A DNA stretch of 64,000 nt from Salticus scenicus (Eukaryota; Arthropoda; Arachnida; Araneae; Salticidae): the NCBI GenBank assembly GCA_963930645.1, contig OZ005649.1:387119887-387183886 (forward strand). The letters run 5' to 3'. Each line of letters begins with the position of its first letter. Position 1 is the stretch's first letter. The position numbers were made by a program, and so were the translations under genes. A model generated the notes under the pieces. It saw only the letters and a program-made list of their open reading frames with translations, ran no database searches and was not told where the DNA came from. Positions 1-11,662 of the stretch are shown piece by piece.

Positions 1-1336
1 TTATTAGAATAAAATGTTATTTTAATTTGTTTGAGTTGTTTCTCAACTTATGCAGTTCGCTTTAAATTTAAATAAGTTTTTTATTACAGAAAATTAAATG
101 CTAAAACATTTTCTGAGAAACATATAACTCAAAATAATAATAATGATAGTAGTTAGAAAAGGAAAGTTAACTAAATTTCCTATAAAGACAGAACGATTTA
201 TGTTAAGATAAATTATGTTTCTACGACAAAGACGTTCATAAAAAAAAGTCCAAACTCCCATTATTAGTGGACATTTATTTAGACAAATTGTCCTGGTAAC
301 GTTCTTTACTAACTTCAAGAAGGAAATAATAGTTCTAACCATAAATGATTCGATGTACACTTTGTATTACTTTCTTTTATACTATACTTTTGCAGATATA
401 TTATTACAGTTTAAAGTGTAATCTACGAGGAACTGCATTTGAACTATTCAAATGTAGCTTAAATACAATCGAGATCAGCTTTACACACAGTTTTATTTCA
501 CATATTTTTTTGTGAAGTCTCTCTGAACCTACCATTTGAATATTATAGCTGCATTCATAAATTGAGAATTATTAAATATAAATTTAGTTCAAATTATTCC
601 CCTCTCTAAAATTCATTCTTCTAACTTTGAGCAGCTCTGTATATTATCTATAAAGAGCATGCCCATTGAATAATATACATAAATTCATTTAACTATTCAA
701 TTAAAAGTTATTCAATTTAAATTTATTTCAAATATTTAATTGAAGGTTGTTAAATTTAAATTTCTTTCAAATTATTCAGAAGGTTTTGCTCACACCTCTC
801 TTTAAAACTTATTGACTAATTTTGAGTAACTCTGTATATTGACTATAAATTGCATATGGAGCAAATAGTGTTTTTAAATTTAACCTACACACACGCACAC
901 TGTTTTTCAAAACTTAAGCAACAACCTGTTTTCCCGTTTTCTTCTTTTGTGCATAACTCTTAAAGAAATGAACATATGAACATAAAATTTGAATGACATA
1001 TTTGTTGTCATATCATTAATCGAATTTTATATAATTTTAGCATAAGTAATAAATTTTAAATTAACAATTATTCAATTTTTCTCAAAAATAAGCTTTGGAA
1101 AAAATGAAAAAATTAAACAATTTTGGAAAAGAAAAGTGAATGAAAAATGATCATAAGCATGCGTGGTGAAAATGCACATGCATCCATGTGTTAGATTAAA
1201 ACCGGATTTTCCCTCCTGTATTCACTTTTCTGTTTCTTCTTCTTTCCGCATGTGAAGAACATTTTAAAAAATATACATACAAACATGAAAATTGAATAAC
1301 ACGTTCATTATAAAATTTTTAGAATACAGTATAACC
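1..1336. other. AT-rich non-coding DNA with diverged repeat motifs
   Basis: No coding signal is visible. A short block containing CTCTGTATATT followed by CTATAAA occurs at about 601-660 and again at about 796-852, roughly 195 bases apart. A related version lies at about 13060-13100. These look like remnants of one old dispersed repeat. Open frames here, including one on the minus strand at 94-360, have no recognisable domain. Confidence 0.6.
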
Positions 1337-1363
1337 AAAAAAAAAAAAAAAAAAAAAAAAAAA
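1337..1363. repeat. Poly-A tract (27 A)
   Basis: Uninterrupted run of A. Similar A or T runs of 15-35 bases occur through the whole window, for example at about 6727-6763, 14021-14044, 25994-26026 and 43561-43587. No retroelement body or target duplication can be assigned to this one. Confidence 0.9.
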
Positions 1364-1489
1364 CCTCGCTTTGAATTAAACGACCAGATCGAACCAAAGT
1401 TCACCGCATAGTTGTGACTTCACAGTCATAAAAATACATTTCATGGCGTTAATTAACATCTTCTAATGTTGTGTTTTGATACCAAACGC

Positions 1490-4200
1490 TCCGTTTGCAA
1501 AACTGTATAAAGAACGAAAAATCATGTCATACTCATTGATTATTAACACTTTCTAACTGTACATACTCGTTGCGTCGTTTAACTTTCAATGTTCTTTTAC
1601 TACGTTATTCAACAACGGACAGATAGGACAGAAATGTAGACATACTTAAACTTGTAATCACACATAAACATTGTACGAAAATGTTAAGAATGTTTAAATG
1701 AAACGGAAATGCCAATCTCAGAATTTTCAATTGTAGCCCTTAATGTATCTGAATATTTTAGTATTACCCTGTAACTCTGAATGCTAAATATATCATTTGC
1801 TATATGAAACCTTATTTTAGCCTATTAACAGCAAAGGTAAATTTCCTTATGATTTTTGCAGTTTTTACTGCAATTAGTTAGTTAAATGTGATTTTTAAAA
1901 TTATCTCTCCTTAAATGGAATGCATTGGCATGTATCTCTATACAAAAGCCAGTTATACAGGGCCTGTTAATGCCATTTTAAATAGGGAACATACTATAAA
2001 AAACTTGTATAACGCATATATCATTCTAAAGAAATGGAATCTGAAGGCGGGCAGACGGACAGTCAGACAGATAGATGAACTAATTGAAATTTTATTCACA
2101 CTTAAATATTGTTAGAAAATGCTAAAATGATTGATAAACATGAAAATGCAATTCTAACTATTTCATTATATAGTCTTTAATACATATGAATATTTTTGTA
2201 CGGCCCTGTAAACCTTGAAGCTTATTGTACTATGTACTATAGAAAGCATTCTTTTATAAATATGATAAATATATTTCAATTTCAATAAGATTTGTGAAAT
2301 ATTAAAATATCGTTTATAGTGATATCTCTCATACGCAATGCTTTGGAATACTTTTGGGTGTTTCTGTACGCAAACCAATGGTGGTATTTGCTCAGTTTTC
2401 AATAGAGAACCTCCGATATTAAATTCGAATATCATATTTCAATTTCATTAAGATTTGTGCAAAGTAAAGGTATTGAAAATGGTTTATAGAAATATTTCTT
2501 GTAGAACGCAATGTTTTGCTTTCGGGTGTCCATATGCAAAAGGCAGTGATGGTATTTACTCCATTTTCAATAGAAAACATCTGATAGTAAACTTCAATGA
2601 CATATTTTAATTTAATCGGTATTAAAATACAGTTAAAAAGGAAAGTACCCCTCTTAGAGCACAATGTTGTGGAGTACTTTCGGGTATCCTTGTACACAAA
2701 CCAGTAGTGATATTTACTTTATTTTCAATAGAGAACATTTGATAGTGAACTTGAATAACACATATAAGTTTCAAAAAATTCCATCAATATTTATGTCAGC
2801 TAGAGTGGAGATATAGGTACTGTTTTCCTTGTTGGTAAGTGTTAAAAAATTTGTAATCACCAGATAAAAAAAATCTGTATCCATGATTACAGATTTTACC
2901 CAGTTAACGATAAAATGTGTCTTTGACAGATTGAGATGCAATTTTAGAGTAAATTTCTGTAGTTTTAAACCAGAAATGAAAAAATCATGCGATACGCATT
3001 GATTATTAAACTTTCCAACTGCACGTACTTGTTGGAATGTATAACTTTCAATATCCTTTACCTACATTATCACACAATGGATACAGACAGAAGGATTGAA
3101 AGGCATACAGATAGACTGATTGGATTCATAATTACTCTTAAACATTGTTGGAAAGTGCTAAAAATGCTTAACTCAAAAGAAAATGCAGCCCTTAGATTCT
3201 AATTCCAGAGCTTAATATATCCGGATATTTTAGTGTAACCTAGAATTCTGAAGGTTAACATATCATATTCTATACAAAACATTATTTTATCATATTAACA
3301 ATAAATGTCAATTCTTTATGGTTTTTATAGTATGTTATTTATATATGTATCAGTCCTAAAACACAATACACTGTCAATTTATTTGACTGTACACAAACCA
3401 ATTGTACATGACTTATTGTTTCCATTTTAAATAAGGAACTTTACATAGTAAACTTGAATAACATACATAAATTTTTTAATTAAAAAAAATATATTTACGG
3501 ACGCTGGGGTTGAGCAGACAGAAAGATAGACTGATTGACAGTCGGACCGACGGATATACAAATAGAAATCATATTCACATTTAAAAATTGTATTAAAAAC
3601 ATTTAATGCATACCAGCATACAATTCCAGCAAATTTCCAATAATAGCTCTTAATGTAACTGAATATTTTTGTGTGGCCCTGTAAATCTAATGCTAATCAT
3701 ACTATATTCTATAAAAAGTGTTCTTTTGTGCATAGAAATAACATATTTCTCATTCTTTAACATTTATACAAAATAGCGTTTTGTTTTGTATGATTGAAAA
3801 TATGGTTTATCGAAATACCTCTCATAGAACACAATGTTTTGGAATAATTTCAGGTGTCCTTACCTGTGGTTAGTATTTACTCCATTTTCAATAAGGAACA
3901 TTCAATAGTGATTTCGAATAACATATTTCAAGTTCATTAAAAATTGTGTAAAGTAAAGATATTAAAATATGGTTTATAGAAATACCTTTCATAGAACGTA
4001 CTGCTTTGGAATATTTTCTTGTGTCTCTGTACACAAACAACTTGTGATATTAACTCTATTTTCAATAGAGACTATCCGATATTGACTGTGGATACCACAT
4101 ATCAGTGTCAAGAAATTCTATGAATATTTACGCGAATTAGAGCGCGGAAAGACAGACAGACAGATAAACCGAAATAATAAACACTTTTCATTCTTGTTGG
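1490..4200. repeat. Diverged tandem/dispersed repeat block
   Basis: Strongly diverged copies of a unit follow one another. The unit runs through a CAATGTTTTGGAATA-like block, a 'TGTACACAAACCA' block and a 'CTCCATTTTCAATAGAGAAC' block. The first block recurs at about 2337, 2510, 2661, 3831 and 4000, so local spacing is about 150-175 bases. Short GACAGACAGA-type runs occur at about 2050, 3090, 3520 and 4155. The two overlapping minus-strand frames at 2166-2697 are only translations of these repeats. Related pieces occur at 8.1-8.3 kb and 13.0-13.65 kb. Confidence 0.55.
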
Positions 4201-4255
4201 AAAATGTTAAAAACAGATATATATATATATATATATTTAACATTTTGACAATATA

Positions 4256-4719
4256 CACTGGGAAATAAAAATATACCGCCTTCCTCTAGAATGAATAAGT
4301 GGTCATTTTCTAAATCCTTTAACTAGAAATATGGATTTCCGAGTTATGTGCATAAAGCACGCCAATGAACTGAATAGACGAAATGATCGAGAATTTCTAG
4401 TTTACACATTTCTAGATTGTGAAACAATATTCTGAGTATTCCGAGTATTCTGAATCTTTCGTATTGCGAGAAATTCTCGCTTGATTTTCTAGAATTGGGT
4501 ATTAAATCATGATTATAGTTGCTGAAACCCGCCTCTTGTAGTCTCATTTATTTCCAGAGATTTTTAAATAACTTTGCCCTCTATAATATTTGCAAACGCT
4601 CTAGAATTCTAATAGGGGCTTCTAGAACTCGCTTTCCAAGGGTAATGGTATTTTAAGGATGACATGGAACTATTTTTTCTAGAGCCACAATTTAGATTCT
4701 AGATGTCAGTTTCTCTGTG
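4256..4719 (-). mobile_element. Family-M MITE, copy 1
   Basis: One of six copies in this window of a roughly 470-bp non-autonomous DNA transposon. Ends are CACTG...CAGTG-like, with TA on both sides (4254-4255 and 4720-4721). Sub-terminal sequence includes ATATACCGCCTTCCTCTAGA at one end and TAGATTCTAGATGTCAG at the other. The interior is dense in CTAG/TCTAGA motifs. A deletion has shortened the TIR next to the right end. On the plus strand, about 55 codons corresponding to the frame shared by the family stay open. Confidence 0.85.
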
Positions 4720-4721
4720 TA

Positions 4722-6000
4722 GTGGCCGAACGTGTGATCGAGTGACTTTTAATTCCACGTGAAATTCTTCTTGATTATGAATGTTTGGAATATCTTGTTT
4801 GTAAATTTAACAATAATTTCAGACAAGGCATGGCACAGGAAGCAGGTTGAGTTTACTATGCCATGATCATTTGCTATTTTCTGCTTATATTTTTATGATA
4901 GCGAAAATATATACTCAAAGTACAGCTGTAAACACATTTTTAATGTATTTTAATAAAGCTAGTGCTTTAAAAAATGTGTTGGTTAAACTTAATTTTATGT
5001 TCATTAGCTAGTATATTAAAATCCGCCATTAAAATAATTCGGTAAATATCCCCAAATTAATATTTTTTTTTCATAAATGGTGGTATGGGTATTAATTCTT
5101 AAAAAATTCTAAATGTAAATGTTAATAAGATAGACGGCAACTTATAAGCTGAAATTAATTATGCTATGAGATTTAAATATTCCTCTAGGGAGTTAAGGTT
5201 CCTATACTAAAATTTGGCAATGCTCACTAGTGGGTTCTCTCTGTTTCTGTGTGACTTAAATAATTTATGTTTACAAATTATATCTTACTAAAAGCAGACT
5301 CATTTTTAATAGTACAGATATCTAATATTAATGTACATTTATTCAGACAAACTACTCTGCTAATGCTCTTTTTTCGACATATAGCTATAACTTGATAAAA
5401 TAAGAATTACAAAACGCTTCTTACAATTATTCTTCTTTGAAGTGAAAAAGCTCTTGGAGATAAATAATTACGATAATTAACTCAGAATGTTTTACGAGAA
5501 CATAGCACTTATTTGAATAATATGTCTTCCGAAAACTTCTTCGAATATTCCTATTATGCAGTTCGCTAAATAAGTATTTTTTTGTCAGAGAACAGATATT
5601 AGAATTTCTTTCTTTCTTTAAATATATATATATTCAATCGTTACAAAAAGAAACCTAACTAAATGTTCTATAAAGACAAAACGATTTATGGCTAAAGATT
5701 TTATCTTTCTACGAAAAGGGACATTCATAAAAGATGTCCGAACTTCTTTATCATCAGACATTTATTTAGACAAATTGCCTTGGTAATACCCTTTACTATC
5801 TTCAAGATTAGAAAATATATAAATATAAATTTGACACAGAAAAAAAAATAATAACTAATCTTTTTTTTTTTTTTTGCTTATTTCATGAAGTATCTAAACA
5901 TGCAAATTTTATCCCCCCCCCCCCGAAAAAAAAAAAAAAAAAAAAAAAAAAGAAGAAAGAAACAGATATTTGAATTGCATTTGCGAAAATGTAGAATTAA
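4722..6000. other. AT-rich non-coding DNA with a C/A homopolymer
   Basis: No gene found. A run of 12 C at 5913-5924 is followed, after one G, by about 26 A. The short frame across it (5885-6067) encodes only low-complexity lysine and is not a gene. Confidence 0.6.
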
Positions 6001-6218
6001 CCCCTTACCTGCCGAGGAAAAGTTACGACATTCGTTTCAAACTGCCATCGTTCTCTTTCAACTCTGAAAAGAGTAAATCTTCAAAAACTCTGAGAAGATC
6101 ACTTTCAAGTTTATTTTATTGCACTACCGAACCGTGTCAGTAGTTCAACTGGTAGCACTACAGTACAAAGTATCGTACTTTTTAAAAACGTATATATACG
6201 ATCGAGGCAGTTAAGGGG
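6001..6218. mobile_element. TTAA-flanked MITE (piggyBac-like ends)
   Basis: A 218-bp element with terminal inverted repeats CCCCTTACCTGCC / CCCCTTAACTGCC, flanked by TTAA at 5997-6000 and 6219-6222. TTAA duplication and ends beginning CCC are hallmarks of piggyBac-type elements, so mobilisation by such a transposase is inferred. There is no coding capacity. Its right half has been amplified downstream. Confidence 0.75.
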
Positions 6219-6700
6219 TTAACGGAAATTGGAAATTCAATGTAATTTTTTTAAGTTATTCGAATAAGATTTTATATCATGTATTATATTTTGAACATTT
6301 CGTTTTATATTTTATTGCACTACCAAACCGTGTCAGTAGTTCCACTGGTAGCGCAGTACAGTACAAAGCATCGTACTTTGGAAAAACGTATATATACGCT
6401 CGAGACAGTTAAGGGGTTAACTAAAATTTGAAATTCAATGTAATTTTTTTAAGTTATTCGAATAAGATTTTATATCATGTATTATATTTTGAACATTTCG
6501 TTTTATATTTTATTACACTACCAAACCGTGTCAGTAGTTCCACTGGTGTACAGTGTAAAGTATAGTACTTTGGAAAAACGTATATATACGCTCGAGGCAG
6601 TTAAGGGGTTAACTGAAATTTGAAAGTAGTGTAATTTTTTTAAGATATTCGAATAGGATTTTATATCATGTATTATATTTTAAACATTTCGTTTTATGAA
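6113..6700. repeat. Three-unit ~197-bp tandem repeat derived from the MITE right end
   Basis: Units start at about 6113, 6310 and 6508. Each carries ATTGCACTACC(G/A)AACCGTG, an ACGTATATATACG palindrome, the MITE right end GGCAGTTAAGGGGTTAAC (about 6207, 6404 and 6597) and about 90 bp of former flank ending in CATTTCGTTTTATA. The first unit overlaps the right half of the MITE at 6001-6218, so the array arose by tandem duplication of MITE end plus flank. Confidence 0.85.
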
Positions 6701-6723
6701 ATGTGCAGAAACTTTTAAGAAAG

Positions 6724-6726
<3 letters not shown>

Positions 6727-6765
<39 letters not shown>

Positions 6766-7200
6766 ACCAACTCAAACTCAAACTTAATTATCTTGTTTTA
6801 TTTTATCTTTCATTTGGCACGCGCGCTTTTTATTTCCTAATTCAAAATTATTCAAAATTTTTTTCGATACTGTCCGTTTCGAAACTGATTATTATTAATT
6901 TTTTTTTCTTTTCTTTTTCTTTCAAAAAAGAAAAAAAAGAAAAAAAAAAAAAGAAAGATTTTGATGAAATTTTGGCAAAAGCAGAATTTAGTTTAGTACA
7001 GAGGACTATTAGTTTTTTTTTTAATTATAACATCGCTTTCAAATTATTTAATTAATTATTTAATTTCAATTTATTATATTTTCGATAAATTTTCAATTTC
7101 GATAAATGTCCAACTATCGTAAAACTGGTATCGTAAAAATCCGTAGATTGAGACTAAGAGTCCTCAGTCCTAAAAAAAAAAAAAAAAAAAAAAAAAGAAA
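6727..7200. repeat. Cluster of poly-A/T and AG-rich tracts
   Basis: Long A runs at about 6727-6763 and 7173-7196, T-rich and AAAGAAA-rich sequence at 6890-6955. The frame at 6696-7055 is mostly lysine and phenylalanine from these runs and is rejected as a gene. Confidence 0.8.
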
Positions 7201-7329
7201 AAAGAAAAATCATATCAAAATTATGTATCTGTAAAACGACTTATCTGTTTCTACATTCACAAATCTTTATAAAATTGAGCATTACTTCCTGATGTTGCTT
7301 AAATTACAAAATACGGAATATGGCAAAAT

Positions 7330-7620
7330 ATGAGGGGTTTTAGAGCCAATTGTCTACGTGGACTTAGGCGGAAAAGAATGCCCTCCATGGGATTGGTACT
7401 AAGAAATCTTATTACCTTTTCATGTGAGTATTGGAGAAAACTACTGAAAAATCCGAGCGTTTCTGCTGAGGAGATATTTGGGTTGGAATCCGGCACTTCC
7501 TGCCTACCAGCTTTGAGAGCAAAACATCACGGTTACTATTGGAGGAAGAGTATGGCAAAGACTGCAAAAATTAACGCAAGTCTAAAAAACCGGTTTGCAC
7601 AAAAGAAAATTGCATTTAAC
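7330..7620. other. GC-richer island of unknown nature
   Basis: This stretch is clearly richer in G+C than its surroundings and is open on both strands (plus 7330-7665, minus 7299-7496). Neither translation shows a domain I recognise. GTTGGAATCC near 7480-7490 resembles a pol III B box (consensus GTTCGAATC), so a degraded tRNA-derived SINE is one explanation and a dispersed repeat another. I do not call it a gene. Confidence 0.3.
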
Positions 7621-7904
7621 AAACAAGCATTGAAAAAAAAACTTTTTTATTGTTATTTGATTTAGTTTCTTATATCAAATAGAATGTAAGGAAATTATCA
7701 TTCGATATTTCATATAAAAAAATTTTGCTAATGAAGACATGTTTCTATAAAATATTACATATAACTAAGAGAATACTAACTAAAAACTATTACAAGTCTA
7801 AAATGATGTATTTTTATAATTTTTTTTTTCTGCTTGTATAAAAGCTTTTGAAATGTGTCCAAGTGTTAAACTACGCATTACCCTCTAGCACTAAATAACT
7901 TTTT

Positions 7905-7936
7905 GTCACACACACACACGCACACACACACACACA
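7905..7936. repeat. (CA)n microsatellite
   Basis: CACACACACG followed by more CA units. Simple repeat with one interruption. Confidence 0.9.
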
Positions 7937-8079
7937 AAAAAAAGACATTAAACTATTGAATGAAGAACATTAAAGATATATTAAAAATGTACTCTATTGT
8001 AAATGAAAGATAGCTTGATTAAGATAGCTTGAAAAGATAGCTAGACAATAGCTTGATTTTTGTACATACAAGTTCTTCC

Positions 8080-8310
8080 CATAGGTCGTTATGATAAGAA
8101 AAGCTTTGGCGTGTCTTTGTACACGAACTACGAATGGAATATAGACCTAAAACTATACAGCTCATTCTGTGCGGCTTATGAGCATGTGTAACAGATTGCA
8201 AGTCAATAGCGTGATTTTTGCGGCCAATATCGCGAGAAAATAAACACACATACACACAGACAGAACCCAAAAAGTTTTTGAGTCTCAATAGGGAGGCCTC
8301 CACTGACGCT
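8080..8310. repeat. Fragment of dispersed repeat with TGTACACGAA and CACACAGACAGA motifs
   Basis: Contains TGTCTTTGTACACGAACTA and later ACACACAGACAGAACC, an arrangement also seen at 13.38-13.56 kb. The minus-strand frame at 8019-8303 is a translation of this repeat and is not considered a gene. Confidence 0.4.
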
Positions 8311-8319
8311 TCGGCAATT

Positions 8320-9286
8320 AAGAAAAATGAATAAAGGATTTTTCTTACTTATTTTCTATATTTCAACGATTATTAATTTCAATCCTATGGATAAAGCTTT
8401 AAAATTCTATTAATTTTACCGATATTAAGTACGATATGATATATAAAATTAATTTTTGATATCCATTTTAACTGGTTAATAAGAAAAATTTAGGCTTTAC
8501 AATTTTATATTAACTATATTATAATACACTAAATCTTTTCGAAATATTAATAATTTTTAGATTTCTAAAACCTGAACATTTTCAAAATGAATAGCTTTTA
8601 AAAAAATATTATAAAAAGTGATATTCATTATCGGTTATTACTTCAGCAATTAACTTTTATCAACAAGTAGAAAAGTTTGATAACTTTTTTTTAATTGATA
8701 ATTAAGAGACTATTTAGTCTTTATCAATAAATTGGAAAAAGTTAAGTAGCATTTTTATGTTTCTAAATTAATTAATAACCTTCCTCCTGAATAATTTCAT
8801 AAAGCATTACGTAAATATCTTTTTACTGATAGCTTAGCACTTATCTGTCTTTGCTGGAAAAGTTTGAAAGTTATTGAGGATTTTCTAAGTTCGATATTAA
8901 TATTTTTTTCCCTCGTATAGTTTCAGAGAAACATTTAGAAAGGTATAGAATATTACCCCATTGAGAGATTTACTATTTAATAAAAAATAAATCTCATTAT
9001 TTGAATTACATTGCTTAGTATATTTTTGAAAGTTAAAAATCATGGTTAATCTGTTGAGAATTCAACATAATTTTTAAGTTATGACTATCAAAAGAGATTA
9101 TAAAAATGAGAATGAAGTGTTACTACTTTTTTTTTCATCTTTTATGTTTTTATTTTTGGCTGAAAGCTGTAAATAAAGACAGTGATTTTGGAACTAAATT
9201 GTATCACCAAATGGATGACAAGTTTTGTATGTTTAAGATATTTTAAGATATTTTCTTTTTATTGCTTGTAATATGTTTGGTACATT
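8320..9286. other. AT-rich non-coding DNA
   Basis: No coding frame, repeat structure or RNA signal stood out. Confidence 0.6.
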
Positions 9287-9757
9287 CACTGAGAAAAAAT
9301 TCTGTAACTGACATATACAATCTAAATTGTGGCTCTAGTAAAAATAATTCCATGTTATCCTTATAAATTCTAGTCCCCTTGGAAAGCGAGTTCTAGAAGC
9401 TCTATTAGAATTCTAGAGCGTTTGCTTATATTCTCGAGGGCAAAGTTATTTAAAAATCTCTGCAAATAAATAAGACTACAAGAGGCGGGTTTCTGCAACT
9501 ATAATCTTGGTTTATGACCCAAATCTAGAAAATCAAGCGAGAATTTTTCGCAATATAAATGATTCTGAATATTTAGAGTATTCAGAATATTGTTTCACCC
9601 TCTAGAAATATGCGCACTAGAAATTATCGATCATTTCGTCTATTCAGTTTATTGGCTTGCCTTATGCGCATACCTCGGAAATCTATATTTCTAGTTAAGA
9701 GATTTAGAAAATGGCCACTTTTTCATTCTAGAGAAAGGTGGTATATTTTTTTTTCTG
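9287..9757 (+). mobile_element. Family-M MITE, copy 2
   Basis: Begins CACTGAGAAAAAATTCTG and ends near GGTATATTTTTTTTTCTG. The flanking dinucleotides appear to be TT (9285-9286 and 9758-9759). The right terminus has lost its final CAGTG-like bases. The family's conserved minus-strand frame is broken here by a small deletion in the GCTTCTAGAA segment. It contains the 8-bp dyad TTCTAGAA near 9392. Confidence 0.85.
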
Positions 9758-9759
9758 TT

Positions 9760-10347
9760 AAAAGCTTCAAGTATTTTTTGATGCATTTATAAAATATATT
9801 TTTTATTTATGCAAACTTTAACTTATAAAATAGAAGTGAACAATTTATTTTTTTTACACATACATAAGAAAGGTAAGAATTATTTTTGGATCATATTTTG
9901 CAAATCATATTTCTGCTATATTTACACATTTTGAAGTAACTCGAATTCGAAAAATAGTCGTTTATTGATTGGTGTGAGTGTATGTTTATGTGTGTTTATC
10001 AGCATAACTCAAGTACATACATAAAAAAATTCCAAATTTAATATTTTAAAACTATATCACACAAGGATATTACTTCAATTTTTTATAAGACGGTTGAAAC
10101 CAATATTTTTAGAAATTTGGTTCACTATATTTCATCATTTTAGTATTTTCAATTTAGTAGCTAACACCACTAAAACTCAGTTCGAAATTTTTGGTTGCAG
10201 CTACATTTGCCTAATTAGCAGGATTTTACTGTTGAAATATTAAACTATATATGTATATATATTTACAGTGTTGTAACATAATTATTTTAACCCAACTTTT
10301 ATTTATTATTTATTTATTTACTATAAGCATGTATTTATTATTTGCAG
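9760..10347 (+). other. AT-rich sequence, possible intron
   Basis: No frame of interest. It ends in a T-rich stretch and TATTTATTATTTGCAG at 10332-10347, a plausible splice acceptor for the exon that follows. TACTATAA near 10319 could serve as a branch site. Confidence 0.35.
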
Positions 10348-10480
10348 ATATGTACGACTTGTGTGCTGGACAAGAAATTGGCTTGTAATTCTTCGTCGAG
10401 ATGGAGACAAACAACGCAGGGCAGCATTAAAACACAAAGAACTTGAAATTTACAGTCAGGGAGCGTCACCGCCATCTTAA
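10348..10480 (+). CDS. Candidate terminal coding exon of an unidentified host gene
   Basis: After the acceptor ending at 10347, a 43-codon frame runs from 10349 to the TAA at 10478-10480, with base 10348 completing a split codon. The peptide starts YVRLVCWTRNW and includes RRDGDKQRRAALKHKELEIY, ending GASPPS. It is basic, of mixed composition and richer in G+C than its flanks, unlike the lysine/phenylalanine/isoleucine frames typical of this window. A second frame is open for 32 codons, so the reading is not unique. An AATAAA signal follows at 10655-10660. I do not recognise the protein, and no upstream exon could be placed confidently within the window, so it is partial. Alternative: a chance open stretch beside a cryptic acceptor. 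Confidence 0.4.
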
Positions 10481-10654
10481 ATCGAACCAGATACCTGGAC
10501 TCCCATGGGAGTGTTTTTTAAATATAATAACGAAATCGTGATAATAATAAATACACAGTCCATGGTAGCATAGTAGCAACAGGAACGTATCCTGAGACAG
10601 GTTTTGCATTACTATTTTCATGTAATGAATTTCTACATTTACTTTAAGCAATTA

Positions 10655-10660
10655 AATAAA
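10655..10660 (+). promoter_or_regulatory. Candidate polyadenylation signal AATAAA
   Basis: AATAAA lies 175 bases after the stop of the candidate terminal exon, a normal 3' UTR length. AATAAA is common by chance in DNA this AT-rich, so it supports the exon call only weakly. Confidence 0.3.
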
Positions 10661-10689
10661 GGAAAATTAGGATTCGTAAATAGTGGAAG

Positions 10690-11660
10690 GCAATGCTTAC
10701 CAGGATGAAACGTCTGCATAGTACTGTACAAAATACCGTGGACGTTATAGAGATAATAAACAAAACGGCGCATTTTCACCAAATTACACAAAAGTAGCAA
10801 TACTTGTCACTAATGTCTAGAAATAAAATGTAATAAACGTAAGACATTTATCTATGTTTGATATCTGGATGTCTTCTATATTTTTACTCTTCAAATTAAT
10901 GCACTAAATATATCAAGAAAATATTGGTAAAAATGTTATTTCCATGGAAAAGTATGATGCATTAAACAAAATTTAATTTTAAAGTAAATGAATAATTTGC
11001 ATATTTTGAAAGTAAACTAAAGTTTTATGTTCGTTTTACATCGAATTATATTGTTTTAAAATTATTAAAACACACGCACACATAGACACAGAAAAAAAAA
11101 AAACCTTTGTACACTAAGCTATGTTTACAAAAAGACATATATATTAAAAAAAAAAAAATTATATTGCTACCAAAATTTAAGTTAAAAAAATTCTGATGTG
11201 TCACTGACACGACTTTTTATTACCCTACATATCAATATTATAAAAATAGATTGCGGATTACGTCGTAAGGTTAATAATATAAGACAATAAAGTTCAATCT
11301 ACTATAAAAATAACCTAAAGTAGGTTTAGGAATAGTTGTATTTAACATATAATTTTCTGAGAGGGGACTACTGGCCCCCTCAACTCCCAGCTCAATTATA
11401 GTACTTACATGTACGTAAAAAAAATCAAAGCTGTTATTAATTTTCCTTCAAACTTGCCAATTTTGTCCAAATTTTATTACGTGGTAGCCCAATATGGAAT
11501 TCAAAATACCGAATTTGAATTTTACGCAGTAATTTTCTTTAAGTTATGCTGATAACATATATACGTACAGATCAAGAGCTAAAAATTAGACTTTCTTATT
11601 CAGGTAACCTCAAAACATGATATTATTAAAAAATTTAGAGGAAACAAAAAACCGCTTTAA
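10690..11660. other. AT-rich non-coding DNA
   Basis: No gene seen. Around 11570-11630 there is a piece with AGGTAACCTCAAAACATGA that also occurs near 13575-13590, so part of this stretch is a dispersed-repeat fragment. Confidence 0.5.
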
Positions 11661-11662
11661 TA

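Noticed and set aside
6696..7055. 119-codon frame
   Set aside because: Made of poly-A and AAG-rich tracts giving poly-lysine, followed by Phe-rich sequence. Low complexity only.
9380..9400. TTCTAGAA dyads in family-M MITEs as heat-shock elements
   Set aside because: TTCnnGAA dyads occur but not in the contiguous nGAAn arrays needed for a convincing HSF site. CTAG richness explains them.
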